Positions 36,740 through 49,090 of a stretch of 64,000 nucleotides of DNA are shown in pieces. Every line of letters starts with the position of its first letter. The stretch's first letter is position 1. The position numbers and the translations under genes were made by a program. Below the pieces are notes generated by a model, which was not told the origin of the DNA, ran no database searches, and saw only the letters and a list, made by a program, of their open reading frames with translations. The stretch spans positions 62,001 to 126,000 of the forward strand of contig AZLU01000020.1 of the NCBI GenBank assembly GCA_002224055.1, read 5' to 3'. The DNA comes from Pezizomycotina sp. ARF18. Lineage: Eukaryota; Ascomycota.

Positions 36740-38784
36740 TCAATAGAAAGCAAGGAATGCACCATAGAGTCGAGAAGAGAAGAATGAAAAGAGAAAGAGA
36801 AAGCAAAGAAGAACAAAGGGAAGAAATTGCGTAAAGATCTTCTTTCTATTGGTATCGTCTGGTGGTAAGTTTTCCTTCCACGGTCTACGGCCGGCGAACT
36901 TGCCGTACCAGCTAAATGTTTTCTCCAGCACGCTCTCCTCCATCTCCCCCATCTCCAGGTGAGATGCGACACGGTCGACATCCACAAGCCTGGTAGCTCG
37001 TCCATCTTGGCCCCGCTCAATGTACCATGTCAGGACCTTCCAGTCCCCAGCAAATTGAAGCTGAGGGAGTTTATCCGCAAGGTAACGCATCCTCTCCCGT
37101 GAACGCTCTTGGTAGATGTCTTGAACCTGTACATTTGAGAACCGGGCCATCGGTCCCGAGAGGTCTCAGGTTGCTGCTGGAATGGTATATCTGCAGGGAC
37201 AAGAGGTTCGCGGCGTGTGCTCCAAGGACGTGGACGAGGCGCCCAACATTTGCATTCGTGTCAATACCGGATTCCCTAAGGTTTGTCTCCATGACATGCT
37301 TCTTACCCTTGAACCGTTGAGGGCAGCTCGAAAGGTGGAATACGTCGGCTGCCCAAGGGAACGTGCGACGAAAAGAAAGAAAAGTTGGTTAAATGTTTCC
37401 CGTGCTTCTTTACCAGCACTTCGAGATCGTCCAGGCTGACATCCACTGCATTTAGGGCTAGGGCGGTGATCTGGCGTTCAGGTTTACTGAAAGCTTCTAA
37501 TAGGGAGCTTGGAAGCGGTAGGATGTTTTCGTTGGACAGACGCTCTATCCTTACTTTGGAAAGCTTATCGTGGACGTCGATGAATTGGGCGAATGCCTCC
37601 AAGATATCAGGCTCCCTAAAGCGACGACATCAGCTTCTTGCACAACTTTGCCGAAGTAATTGATCTCACGGATCGCTTTCTTTGCTTTTCTTCTCTTTTT
37701 TCAATCCCTTCAAGATTAACTTACCGGCCAGCTGGATAATGATTTGTTTGATATTTATATTTGAAGCTCACGACATTCGGAAATATTGTCCGTTTAAGAA
37801 AGTTCGGGTTCGACAAGCCGGGGCATGGTTCAATCGTAAGCTCTTTAAGTGTATGAGCTTGGATCAAGGGCTCGCAGCAGTTTATCCTGTCCCTCCTGGC
37901 CGTTGGGCATGATAACGTTGTCTATCGTAAGTGAAGTCAAGGCGGGTAGCTTTTTGTCTGGTAAGCCATTCAAGACATCATCTAGCTCATGCGGCCCAAT
38001 CATTGACAGCGTTGATAACGCCGGCGAATTCTTTATCGCGCCGCACAGGCGAAAGGCCGCAGTTGCGCCACGAACACGGACCGAAATTTCCTTGAGGTCG
38101 TGCAAACATTCGAGTCCATCAAAGTTCGAATACCTCCCGCTAGCCATTTGGACCTCCCTCGAGAATTCGGACCGCCGGGGTATGCACCTAAAAGTTGCAA
38201 GCTCGTTACAGTTCCCGACGAGCGCAAGGATCATATCCCGAGATGGGGGCGGCATGCATCCCAATCGAACAGAACAAGGTTGGTCATGAAAGGTATTGCA
38301 GGTAGCAGCGTTTTTATTATATAGTCAATTCTGAACCCTGCTACTCCCGTCGCCATTGAGAGCTGCGATATAGCGCCACTGGCGTTAGCATTTCTGGGTA
38401 TCTTTTCTATCCCTCCTTTCTCTTGCACCTGTTTAAAACACTGGGACTTACTGTGAACTGCGTTACGCAAGCTCCTCTGATATTAATAGGGAACGCCTGT
38501 TGCCATGATCCGCTAAGCCTTTCAATGGTCGGTTGAGGTTTTTAATAAGCTTTTCCTCATTGATCATAAATTCCGCGCTGGGACTGCGGCATTTCTTCGA
38601 GAGACCAATGCACGGTCGTGGAGTCGCAGGTGAGACCATATCCTTCTGCTAGCAATGCGAAAGCAGAATGCAGAAACCTGCGACCAGACAGAAGGTCGTT
38701 CCATGAAGCGTACGATATAATTTCCTCGATTATCAGGTCCGGCAACAATGGCAAGTTGCGGTTCGCGCTTTTGAAGGCCTTCAT
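36740..38784 (-). CDS. F-box protein with LRR-like C-terminal region
   Basis: A probable SCF substrate adaptor. The ATG at 38784 starts MKAFKSANRNLPLLPDLIIE and EIISYASWNDLLSGRRF, an N-terminal F-box with the LPxLPxxIIEEI pattern. Downstream segments alternate short helices and strands as in fungal F-box/LRR proteins: LSTLSMIGPHELDDVLNGLP, LPALTSLTIDNVIMPN (about 37900-38000), ITALALNAVDVSLDDLEVLV (about 37430-37490) and VHVLGAHAANLLSLQIYHSS (about 37170-37230). The terminal part reads WKVLTWYIERGQDGRATRLV (about 36975-37030). Several frame changes and probably introns separate the pieces. The stop at 36740 follows a low-complexity F/L tail, so the true end may be somewhat earlier (about 36850). 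The target is unknown. Confidence 0.68.
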
Positions 38785-41700
38785 TTTTTTTTTTGGAAAA
38801 AGCTTCACACGTCAGCTAAAAACGTTCTCCTGTCTATATCTCAAAGAACAGTCTTCCGTCCACCACACTGATTGCGCATTGAAGTTTCGGAGAGTTGCAC
38901 AACCTGGATCGCCGTAAAGATTCGGTCGCGCTGATATTGAGTTGCAGCGCTGTTCGTTCGACGAGGAGCTAAACGTTTTATTTTTTCTTAACGTAACTAA
39001 ACGGCAAGCCTACCTAGGACGTCGGGAGGGTGTGGAAAGACTCCGAAAAATTCTTCGAAAAGAGCGGATCCGGGCCATTGGGTTGTTTATACTTCTAGAT
39101 AAAAGGTATTTACACACTGCATATAAACAGGCCATACACTAGCTTACAACTGGCACGGGAATAATAGGTCCGCCGCCCTATCTTAAGGTACATACATCTC
39201 TCCAACACCCTGCCTTTTCGTGCTCATCATTGGAAGAAAGGTGTGTGTACCGAGGAGGAGCATGCGTCCCTTTTTTTTTTTTTTTTTTTTTTTTTTTGTC
39301 AAGAAACTGAGCTCGTCATCCTGGCGCCATTTTTCGTCGTTGGTACTGACTTCGCTGTAAGATTGATTGTCTTTGGTTCGCTGCGCTGCCACTCAAAGAA
39401 AAATAATATTATGCAGTAAGTATACACCCTTGTTAGCCCTGCGTCACAGTCCGTCAACAGCCGAAAGGATCATTCGATTCCCAGCGGTCTCGAAGTTCAA
39501 AGGAAAAGGAATGAACGGATGTTGTGACTGGCTCACAACCACCTGGTTCGCTTTGATATTTATTTTTATTCCTTTTAAAAGTTAAAAAAGAGAGATAAGG
39601 AAACGGGGAAAAGGGAAAGGGAAAACGGGCAAAGAAAAAAGCCCTTCGAATGCACCCACCACGCCACATCCTACGAGGTCTCCAGACTCACAGCTAAGCA
39701 ACTAAGCACCAGCAGCACCAGCACACGCGGCGCTAATGGGACTTAGGCGGATGTTCCGGCAGCTGACAAAGTCCCTCAACCCACTTGAGCACCCGTTATC
39801 GGAGGTTGCTAACTTTCACCGAACATCCCGTTGAAAACGAACCACAAGACCCTACCCCGATACTTCATTTTTGTTTCCTTTTTAACCAATCCTGTTTACG
39901 CTTCATGGTGCTGACTGACTGAAACGAGTGAATAGAAAGACGGGAAAAGAGTCAGAGAAGCTAATTAATAATGTTAATAATAGTAGTTATAACACTTTTT
40001 CTCAACGTTAACACGGGGATATTCGGATACATGGCCATTATCACCACTAACTGAACCCTTGCTGATTCCTAAATTCAGTAGCGAGCTTCGCTTAGCTTAA
40101 AAAAAAAAATTTTTTTCTTTTTTTTTTTTTTGCTTTTGTTTGTTCCAAAGTACGATTGGATACCACCGGTGCCCTCGGGTCACTAAATATTTCCGGACGA
40201 CGAGTGGGAGAAAAAAGGACAAAACCTGCAAGCTGTGCATTAGCCCCGCATATATGCTGAGAGCTTTCACCGAGAGCTAAAGGTATTCTGGCTCTCGAAT
40301 TATCGAACCAGATCACGGTATATGGGTATACAGCATGCCTTAAAGAGGTCCAGAATAATATTAAGGCAATGCTTATAATATCACTTATTATTGAGCCAGT
40401 AGGATTATTATATATACTATCATTCGTAAGTCGATATTACATTTGCACTGCCCCAATAGGAAACACCTTCACGAACTGGAGGTACGAGTACAAATAGTTT
40501 TTCGCCTTAAATCAATTGGAACGGTCTGGTCTTTGTTGCGTTCCTTAGCCCGTTGGCAAAAAAGGTGGTTATCGGATGATTTTCACTCCTACTTACTAAA
40601 GATCCGATCGCCTGTGGAGGACGTTTCCTGTTTCCCGTTATGATCGCCGTCTTCCCACTTCAAGACAGCTGCTCACTTTGCCCAATACAGCAAATATATT
40701 ACCTTGCCATATACCAAGAACGTTGCTAGAGAAGTCTCGTGTTCGTTGGAGATTTCGATATTTCGATATCAGCGAGGCGCGGCGCGGCGATATTCCTTTC
40801 ATTATTCTTGCACGAAAACAACCATGATTCGACGTTGCAAGACAAGTCTACGAGCCGTTCATTGAGAAACATTTGATGTAGATCTTACTACCTCTCCAAT
40901 TACTCTGTCATTTTTTCTAGGCAACGATTCTGAGTGTTGTGATATGGCGGCTTTGTTATTGCGTTTTCGCACAATAGGTGGGATTACTCTCTTTTTCTTA
41001 CATTAAGAAGTAGAATTGCTGTCGCAATCTCTACCATACTACGTGTACGTTCAGAGTCAAGAGGACATGTACGAGAAATAACGGTTCAATTGGGAAAACA
41101 GAGAGCTAATCTTTCCTCTAGCAAGAGAAGCACAGCCAGTAGCGGCATACCTTTGCCTCATGGAGTAGATTACTTTACACTTGTGTGGAGGTGCACGAAC
41201 AGACCCTGTTTAAAGAAAAATAAAAAAAAAAAAAAAAAAGCAAAAGGCTCAAAATTGACGAGTAAGTGGAAGTGAAATATAAGAGGTACGTCGTGTCAAA
41301 ATTACGATCCATTAATCCATGAAAGTAATGGATAATCGGAACATTTGCAACACCACTGCCACCAACCAAGGCAACCGTCCCAAGTCCTTTTTCTAGATAT
41401 TCGTCGCGAAACTGGAAGCAAAGTGCAAGAAAACACCAAAAAGGTTTACGTCAAATCCCCATCAGTTGAACGTCTTTTGTGTTCATCTTACAAGCCTTTT
41501 TGGTTCTGCTTCTCTTGTCGCGGGGTTCATGGCTTGAGAGAGAATACTCTCAATACTGCGGGACATTTTCATTTCTCGATATAGCCGAGCAAACGTGGAG
41601 GTCCGACTTTTGGTTCGATTCACGGACTTGTCTCCGACGAATAACGACACGACTGAGAAGAGCTTGTCATTTTTCTTCAGAAAGATAACAATAAAGAAAT

Positions 41701-41985
41701 GAAATAGTTGAAGGGGAATCAAAAGATGAGCTTGAGCACATTTAAGATTCCCTGTATAACCCAGCGCATGAGTGGGTCTCGTCGATACTGGACAAACGGA
41801 GCTGTCTAATTCGCTCATGCGTTTGTGTATATCCGACGAACAACAGTATCTTGAGTGGAAACCCTTTTCATTCACTTCTCAATTGTGGGTTTTGCTTCAA
41901 GATCAAGTAGGAGTTTAATAAAGCTAGGGGAAATTGAATCCAGAGCTCAAGCTCTAAAACGCCCATTATCACAAGACAAAATTCG

Positions 41986-41987
<2 letters not shown>

Positions 41988-42016
<29 letters not shown>
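41988..42016. repeat. Poly-T tract of 29
   Basis: Uninterrupted T29, the longest homopolymer seen in the window, in spacer without a recognisable gene. Confidence 0.85.
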
Positions 42017-42289
42017 GTTGCGGGAGTCACCATTCGGAGCTACAGCATACCAGTGGTGCTGGTTAACAACGTCTATTATTTATAATAATAATAATATTGT
42101 TATTCGACGAATATATATGCATTAAGTAAACATCCAGTATTTTCCAAGGCGTCATTAGTGTTGCGCAATATTGACATACTCTCCACACACACACGAGCAC
42201 AGTTACTTCTTACGAGTAGAGCTTGCTTAACCACTGAGACGCCCTTGATATTGGCAATTCTGTCATTGGTTCGTTAGACCCAAACTGTC

Positions 42290-42529
42290 TTATTTTGTCG
42301 AGAGAGACGGACGACGAGGGTTAGGTTCTTTCGTAATACTCTCGAGAACTACAATTCGCACGAGTTCGTCGAATCGAAACCGAGGCGATCCGTACCGGCA
42401 TTGATTACTGTATATTGATATGTCAAAGTCAGGGTCAGTCGAGAGCTCCTTTTCGTTCAAGTATATATCCGGAGTAAAGTATAATGAATAAGGCCCCGTT
42501 TTATCCGACGGGAGTGTAGTTAGTGACAT
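42290..42529 (-). CDS. Possible 79-residue small protein, unsupported
   Basis: Begins MSLTTLPSDKTGPYSLYFTP and continues DIYLNEKELSTDPDFDISIY. Composition is balanced and not driven by the neighbouring homopolymers, unlike most short frames here. No domain, signal peptide or membrane helix is visible. It could be a fragment of a decayed gene or chance. Confidence 0.22.
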   Translation of the reverse strand: MSLTTLPSDKTGPYSLYFTPDIYLNEKELSTDPDFDISIYSNQCRYGSPRFRFDELVRIVVLESITKEPNPRRPSLSTK

Positions 42530-42922
42530 AATCCTGTCAAGGATTATAGAGTAAACGAATCCTTAAAAAAAAAAAAAATCAGGCCAATATATAGCTTGAT
42601 CTTGGTAGTGATACATTGTGGACATAGCGTAAGCATACTAAGCATAAGCCCCCCCGGAGCTAATTACAAGGCTGTTGAGATCGAGCGGACCCTTGGTTTT
42701 TTTTTTTTTTTTTGCGGAGCTCTACATGGAGTTAAAAAAAAAAAGGAAAAGAGGATCAATAAGAAAAAAAAAAAACCAATACGGATGCTTCTATGCGTTG
42801 ATATTTTACATGATAGTACAGAAATCTTTATAACCAAAAAAAATTTTTTTTTATGTCGCATATCCAAACAAGAAGAGGAAATGAACTGTTCTTCAGTAGA
42901 TAGAATATAATGTTTCACCAGG

Positions 42923-44501
42923 CTAAACCAGACAAAAAAAAAAGGAGCCTGACATATATCTATAAAACACAATGATTATATATATAGATACTTTCTTAAT
43001 AAAACGCGGTATACCCAAGTTACTCTTGCTTGGGTAAGAAGGGAACAGGTCGTGCTGCCCGCATGTAGCCTCCCAAGATAACCAGCCGTCGCCGACCCTG
43101 CTGCCGGCCCTCTGCTTGTTTTCTCGCTGGTAAGCTCGGCGTGTATAGCCCGCCCGTTGTCCGACCACCACATCAGCGGCCACCAATTCTCTAAGAACTC
43201 CTTTGGCCCGTTGAAGTGCAGCAGCGTGGGTATCGTGTTGGTGAACCTGTTCCACGCCAGGTTCCTGTACGTCCATGGACTTACGGCTCCCCATTGGTAA
43301 TAACAGCCGAACCGGCTTCGGGTATACCTAGCCCATCGAGGTCGAGCCTCCGCGTCGACGGCTTCGCGCCGAACGTCGTCGCCCTTAGTAAAGTTGAAGG
43401 CGTGCGGATGAACGTGATGTCGTTGTGCGAGAACGTCATCGTCTGAAAGAGGTTCGAGTGGAAGTCCGCGAGCATGTCCTTTTTCCCGGCCTGCAGGCGC
43501 TCCGCGTAGACCTCCGCGACGATCATCTGGTCCGAGTTTACCTCGCCGTGGCCCTCGATCTTCTTCCACGCCGCCTCGTAGATCTCCGCAGCTCCTGGCG
43601 TATCCTATTATCGTTCCGGAGTTCACCCAGCGCGGGCGGAAGTTCTCGAACTTGGGCCTGTTGTCGCGCATGATGTCTGGCGGTCGGTGTCCGGGCCGTA
43701 GATGTCCGAGGGAGCGGTGATTCGGGTGGGAGCGTGCAGGCGGGTGATGTGGGATCGTTCGGCCAGCACTTCTTGTCGGCGCCGAAGATTACGGAGGTGC
43801 CCAGCTTAAGGAAGCGGGAGACCATGATCGGGAGGGGCAGCTGGAACCATGCGTCAAAGCCGTCTACTAATATGACGATGTCCTTGTCTCCGGTTTTGTT
43901 CTTCAGGTAATTCCTAAAACCTGTTTTTTTTTTTTTTTTTTTTTTTTTCTCCGGTAAAACCGTAAAGGATTGGGAAATTAGCTTCTCCGTGTCAAATACA
44001 TCATGGAAAGATGTTTTGTGGATCAAAGAGAGCTAAACTTTAGTCGCACCTTTTATCTTCATTGCCCGCGCTATCTGGGTCCGCGAACTGCTCGTTGTAG
44101 TTGATGAGCTGTGGCGGAGGGTACGCGTTCACCAGCGCGGAAAACAGGACCTTGCAGTATAGCTGGTTCGGCGACGTTACGGGTATCAGCAGGTGTACCT
44201 TGCGGTCGTAATCGTTGCTGTCGAACAGTAATAAGCTGGAATTTTGGTTCTGCGTGTAATTTATTGGAGTCGCCCGCATCGGTCGCTAGATAAAGGAAAT
44301 AAGTTAGAATTTGACCATCAAGAAACTAATAATAAGAAAAGGAAGCTTTGCACGTACGTTATTTTGGAATAGTAACATCGTAATAGTGACCATGAATAAC
44401 AGGGCGGCGACGACCCTACCCCTTCTACCCCCAAATAATGCGAACATGACCTTCGCCGGTCCCGATTCCCCACCGTCCGAGGCGGATAGTATTCGATTCA
44501 C
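42923..44501 (-). CDS. Type II membrane glycosyltransferase, PLOD GT-domain-like
   Basis: A probable Golgi/ER lumenal glycosyltransferase. The ATG at 44501 is followed by a short basic cytosolic tail and the membrane anchor RVVAALLFMVTITMLLFQNN, then a GTACGT donor. The lumenal part has DRKVHLLIPVTSPNQLYCKV, LKNKTGDKDIVILVDGFDAW (an acidic nucleotide-sugar-binding site in the DxxD style), and GTSVIFGADKKCWPND. It also has FRPRWVNSGTIIGYA and FHSNLFQTMTFSHNDITFI, and toward the end NTIPTLLHFNGPKEFLENWW. The order D-x-D, FGADKKCWPD, NSG and HFNG matches the glycosyltransferase domain of procollagen lysyl hydroxylases and related fungal proteins. The end reads GWLSWEATCGQHDLF near 43040-43070, so the stop is between 42923 and 43020 depending on frame. 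An intron (about 43920-44050) contains A25 in the sense strand just before its CAG acceptor. The acceptor substrate is unknown. Confidence 0.72.
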
Positions 44502-45478
44502 TGTAATTTGTTCAATTGACCTGTTAGATCTTTTTCGCGCAGAAAGTAGAACTCGTAGAGCTAGCTGCAGGTTTCGCGCCGTCTTTCCTTCAGAGTTGTG
44601 ACGTGAAAGCGAGTTCGTGCTCCTTTAAAGCTGTCGTTGAAGCTGACAGAAACAGGCGAGGCAGAAGGAGACGAGATATTGGAGGGTCATCCCGGCGTCG
44701 GGTAATAAAGAGAGGGCTCAGTGGGCGATGGTGATGATAGGTGATGGAATTGCGCCAGGATTTTCGGTTCCAGGAAGTGGAGAGTGGAGGGAGCTTCGGT
44801 CGCAATTTCTTTTAAAATTAGACGTAGCCGTGTCCACAAGGATATTCATTCCACGAAGCCTCACCCCTTCTCGTTCCAGCTGTGATTTCGCGAATTGGAA
44901 GAAAACGATGCCCGCTGTTTGCTCTTCTCCAGGAGATATTGAAGATATTCGCGTCGCGATGATACCAAGAAGAATAAAAAAAAAAAAAAAACGTGGATAC
45001 TCACTGTGTAGTTTGAGGAAGAAGATTGCGAATTTGCGGCGGTTTTTTTCTCCACGATCTGGGTCGTACCAGTAGTGTCTTACTAGCTTTTTCTTAGCTC
45101 TTTCTGATCTAAATTGCTATCCGAAACTCGTCCAAATCCGGGTTATATTACAGCTGTTGCCTGTAGTTTCCCTTGTCCTGTGCGACGTTCGTTCTTCAAA
45201 GTTCTTTTTTGCTCGTGCCCTGTGTTACCGTCGTGAAGAAGACGCCTCGTGTCGCTGCATCGTCGGAGAAGGGGAAGAGGATGGCGATGGTGATGAAGAG
45301 TAGTGATAGGAAGAAGGAGAGGAGAAAGAAAGAAAGGGACAAGAAAAGGGAGCAAAAACGAGGTCATTGTCTTATTCTTATTGCGCCCTAGACTCTCTGC
45401 GTTCAAAGGGGGGAGAATATTTGGAGTACGAAAATAGCATGCAGAGTGCCTGAAACAAAATTAGAGCAGAGGAGAAAA

Positions 45479-45541
<63 letters not shown>

Positions 45542-46588
45542 AGCCTCTTTTTTTCACTCGTGCCAATAGAAACGGAACAGGATCATACCTTGAAAGTTGG
45601 ATACTAGGAGATCTTCACGCTTTCTACAATTATAGCTTAGCTTAATAATGATATTGCGTTATACAGGCTATTGTGTATTTTACTTTATCGTTAGATTGTT
45701 AATTTACACAGTATATATGAATTTTCTCTTGTCGTCACTTGCAACTTGTTATATTCGTGATTCCTCTTCGTATTCCAGCTACAGTTCTCAAGCCTCAAGA
45801 GACTTTCTGAAGGGAGGTGAATTTAGGGAAGTCAGCAAGTTAGTTAGCTAACTGTTGCGAAAGACTAAGCCAAGAGAAGGTGTGATCGAGACTAGTTAGC
45901 TGTATACTAAGGGAATGTTTTCTTTCCTTGCTTAAAAAGGCAGTCTGATGGCGAATTTCCCGACAATCCTAATTATCCTATATAAAACAGGATGGAGATT
46001 AAAACGGGAGGGAAAGAGGGTTTAGAAGCGGCCCGTTGACGAGGAAGGTAAACTCCCGTGCTCCTTTTTACTTACTGGGACGAAACCAAGTTCGGCCCTC
46101 GAGTATGAATATGTATCATGCTATATCAGGGAGTAGGGTTAATTAATTCCCCTTTCTCCCTAGAATGAGTAGAAACCCTCAAAGAAAACGAATATTTACA
46201 CGAGAAGAACACGGTCTCAAGTATGACCTTGTATAATAGGAATGATAATGTATACAAGGTGTGTAATCGCGATCAAGCTCTAAAATCATCTGAGGAGAAG
46301 TCCAATTAATTACTTCATATATTGTATTATCGACTGAGAACTATATATAGAGATCTAAAGCTAAGTCAATAAACGGAAAAGGGCGTCAAGAGCAATTATA
46401 AAGAGCTTTAATGAATATTTACAATGAAACAAAGCTTGGAGGGTATCAAGCGCTGCTATACCATTAGATTGGAGAATTGTAAGATGGAAATAAAAATACG
46501 ACGAAAAACCGATTACAGAACCAAACTGAAGTGACAACTGGGGTATATTGGTATCAAAAGGAACCATGTAAGGGTAGTGAATAGTTTT
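44502..46588. other. AT-rich 2.1 kb spacer
   Basis: Includes an A15 run (about 44976-44990), the AAAT microsatellite (45477-45541) and AT-rich sequence up to the 3' end of the deacetylase gene. No gene is recognised. The short open frames at 44590-45406 are purine/pyrimidine-biased and not convincing. Confidence 0.5.
45477..45541. repeat. AAAT tetranucleotide microsatellite, about 16 units
   Basis: A perfect AAAT (ATTT on the other strand) array of about 65 bases. It generates a false minus-strand frame of repeated FIYL residues. Length is probably polymorphic among strains. Confidence 0.95.
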
Positions 46589-49090
46589 CTACACCGAGTT
46601 CTTGATTGGAGTCGCCAGTGTACAGCTGACAGGACTACCACTCATCTTCATCCAGACCGTAAGCGGGTCGTTGCCGACTTGCTCGGTCGTCATACCCTGT
46701 GCGCTCGTCAGAGCTCCAGGGTCGGTAACGGGTACGAACACGCTACATTGATTATTCGTGCCTGTAGTAACTTCAAAGCCCGTGATAGTTGTGCTATCGG
46801 ACGAGAGTATAAGACGGATGTCCGGCTTACACCCGTCGCGGGCCATGCGGTTTGCAAAGGATGCGGATATCTGTAAGTTGCATAAATCGTTAGTCAGATA
46901 TTTTCTTATAACAAAAAGCATTTTTGGGGAAGGCTCGTTTGATTACTTACATCGTCGTGCTTTAGACTGATCAAAGGCCAGTTGACGAGGCGCTGGAACT
47001 CCGTCGTAATAGTAGCCACCCAGGTCATAATCAACGAGTGCTTACTGCTGGCGCCGTTGACGACCGTCGTCGGGACATCGTTCCGGCGTAAATTCGCCTG
47101 GTGGAACATGTACGGATCATTATGGAGCGACATCAAATTATTAATCGTGCTCGACTTCTCTGAGGCGATGAGATTGTCGAACGTGCCCGTGTTCGACGAG
47201 GTAGCGACCACTGCGCGAGGCAGCACGCGGGAGTGTCGCAGTTGTAGTAGATGGCGGTCGAGAACCGGGGCGTTATCTGGAACCCGTCGAAGCCGTTGGC
47301 GGCTACGGTGGTCATCAGCGGCCAGTAGGTGCTCTGCTGGTTGCGGAGGGGCGGGCGGGTGTTGTCGCCGACGGCGCTTGTGATGCCGCCTTGGCTGAAC
47401 GCCTTGAGCGCGTCGCCGTTGTGCAGGCCCGTGATGGCGGGGGGATCAGGCCGTTGGGGCTGAACCGCTTTGCGGTGTTGAGGCCAGTGAAGTTGGCGTA
47501 CCATTGGTTCAACTGTTCGATATATTTGTAAGTATTCACAGCATATACATAAGAAGGGGGAATGGGTTCTGATATAACTCACGTTATTTCGCGGGTAGCA
47601 TCGTGTAGAGTTGCGTTATCCAGGTTCATGTGAGTGTAAGTATGGGTAACGAAGGCGAAGTTGTCCCGGTTCGCGGGAGTAAGCATCCATGTAGCCAACG
47701 CATCGAGGTTTATGCACTTGAGCGTGTACCCGCTGTACGTGCTCGGGTCTGTTGGCCACTGATCTACTATACTCCTGTACCAACAACCTTTTGGAACTCT
47801 AGAGGCGGATCTGGCGGGGTGTCGTAGTAGATCGGGTCGACTGTGCAGGTCTAAAATGAGCAAGTCTAGTTAGTATTCGGATACTAATAGGGATTCGAAC
47901 TAGTGAGACTATTTTACCTTATACTTTGGATCCAGTCCGTTCGATTGGATCAAGTTACCGTTTCCATTAAAGCCAAACTCGAGAAAATAAACAGATCCCG
48001 GATTCTTATTCGTCAGCTGCCTGTTTATGGAAGTCGTCCAGGTGACGTGGGCTGTCAGGTCAGCCTTGCGGAGGCGGAATATGTCAGAGGTGCCAATAGT
48101 ATTCAGATACATCTCAGTCTCTAAGAACAGGTCGTTAACTTGCGCAGAGAGGTATGTACGCCGGAAACCAGAGTACGAAGAGCGGGTGCCCCAACTTATC
48201 CAAACATGGCTCAGGTACGAGCTGAGGGACGACCACGTGCCGAAGGAAAAGAAGAACACCATCTGGGCTCCCACCCTGGAACGTGTTGATGACGCCACCA
48301 GAAGAGGTCTTGGAGCGCTGGGTATTTGCTGAGAGGGTTAGGAAAGAAACGGTTCTGGTCTTGTTGGTATCGCTGATCGTGCTGGGCACGTGGTAAATGT
48401 CCTTCGTCGAAATAGGTACAGAGCGTACGCCGGCGAAGGGAAACCTGGCGCTGGCAACAGCAGAGACGACGGTGACGTTTTGGTCATCGGCTTCGTTGCA
48501 GCAGCCGCCGAGGGCTGTAGCTCCGTGAGCGGCATCAGACGGCAAAACATTCAGCTGAACCATCCGGACATTAAAAGTGGTCTGGTACAAATGCAGCTGG
48601 TTCCATTGATCGGTTGTCAAGGCTGAATGCCAGTTATCCGCGGCGTCGGTACCGTAATTATACGAGACCTCAGAGTGCACGACGACGAGCCCGAAGTTGC
48701 CGACGATGGACGTTCCCGAAGTCGTGTTGAGAGCGGGCAAATCTACGCCTGCCTTGGGTACAAGTAAGGAGGTGTAACAGATACCGTAGCCATCGAGGAC
48801 ATAAGAAGCTTGCGCTGAAGAGTCGCTGTCAGGTGCTATGATCAGGACAGTAGACTTGTAGCTTAAGCTAGTATACTGATAGCAGCCGGTGCTACTGAAG
48901 CTGAGGCAGATGTGGATGAGCTGCTACTACCACCGCTACCGCTTGCAGAATTGGACGAGGATCCGGGCGATGACGATTGAGAGGAAGATGAAGACGAGGA
49001 AGAAGATGAACTACTGCTCGTAGCCAACGGCACTGAAAGGCAAGCGAGAGTAAGGAATACATTGGCTGTTAAGCCATGTGGAAGCCTCAT
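46589..49090 (-). CDS. agd3: Agd3-like secreted polysaccharide deacetylase
   Basis: Agd3 of Aspergillus fumigatus removes acetyl groups from GalNAc in galactosaminogalactan, an adhesive exopolysaccharide (established for that protein). The ATG at 49090 gives the signal peptide MRLPHGLTANVFLTLACLSV, then a Ser-rich mucin-like linker (a long S run, then SSPGSSSNSASGSGG) as in surface-anchored proteins. The family core includes VLPSDAAHGATALGGCCNEA, FRRTYLSAQVNDLFLETEMY and the metal-binding HTYTHMNLDNAT (about 47590-47650). It also has PPAITGLHNGDALKAFSQGG, VGDNTRPPLRNQQSTYWPLM, HNDPYMFHQANL and NWPLISLKHDD. All match the Agd3 family in order. The C-terminus continues with ASFANRMARDGCKPDIRL and stops at 46589. 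Introns occur between blocks (for example near 46920, 47560 and 47860). Single-base indels occur, such as one extra C near 48272. The rest of a galactosaminogalactan cluster is not in this window. Confidence 0.9.

Larger units (their letters stand above)
38785..42922. other. Gene-poor 4.1 kb spacer
   Basis: No recognised family. It holds T26 (39272-39297), T29 (41988-42016, the longest homopolymer of the window), an A run near 41222-41239 and mixed A/T runs around 40100-40131 and 42560-42770. A 79-codon minus-strand frame (42290-42529) has normal amino-acid composition and is listed as a weak candidate. Confidence 0.5.

Noticed and set aside
45378-45566. Minus-strand frame with repeated FIYL residues
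   Set aside because: It is a direct translation of the AAAT microsatellite and not a gene.
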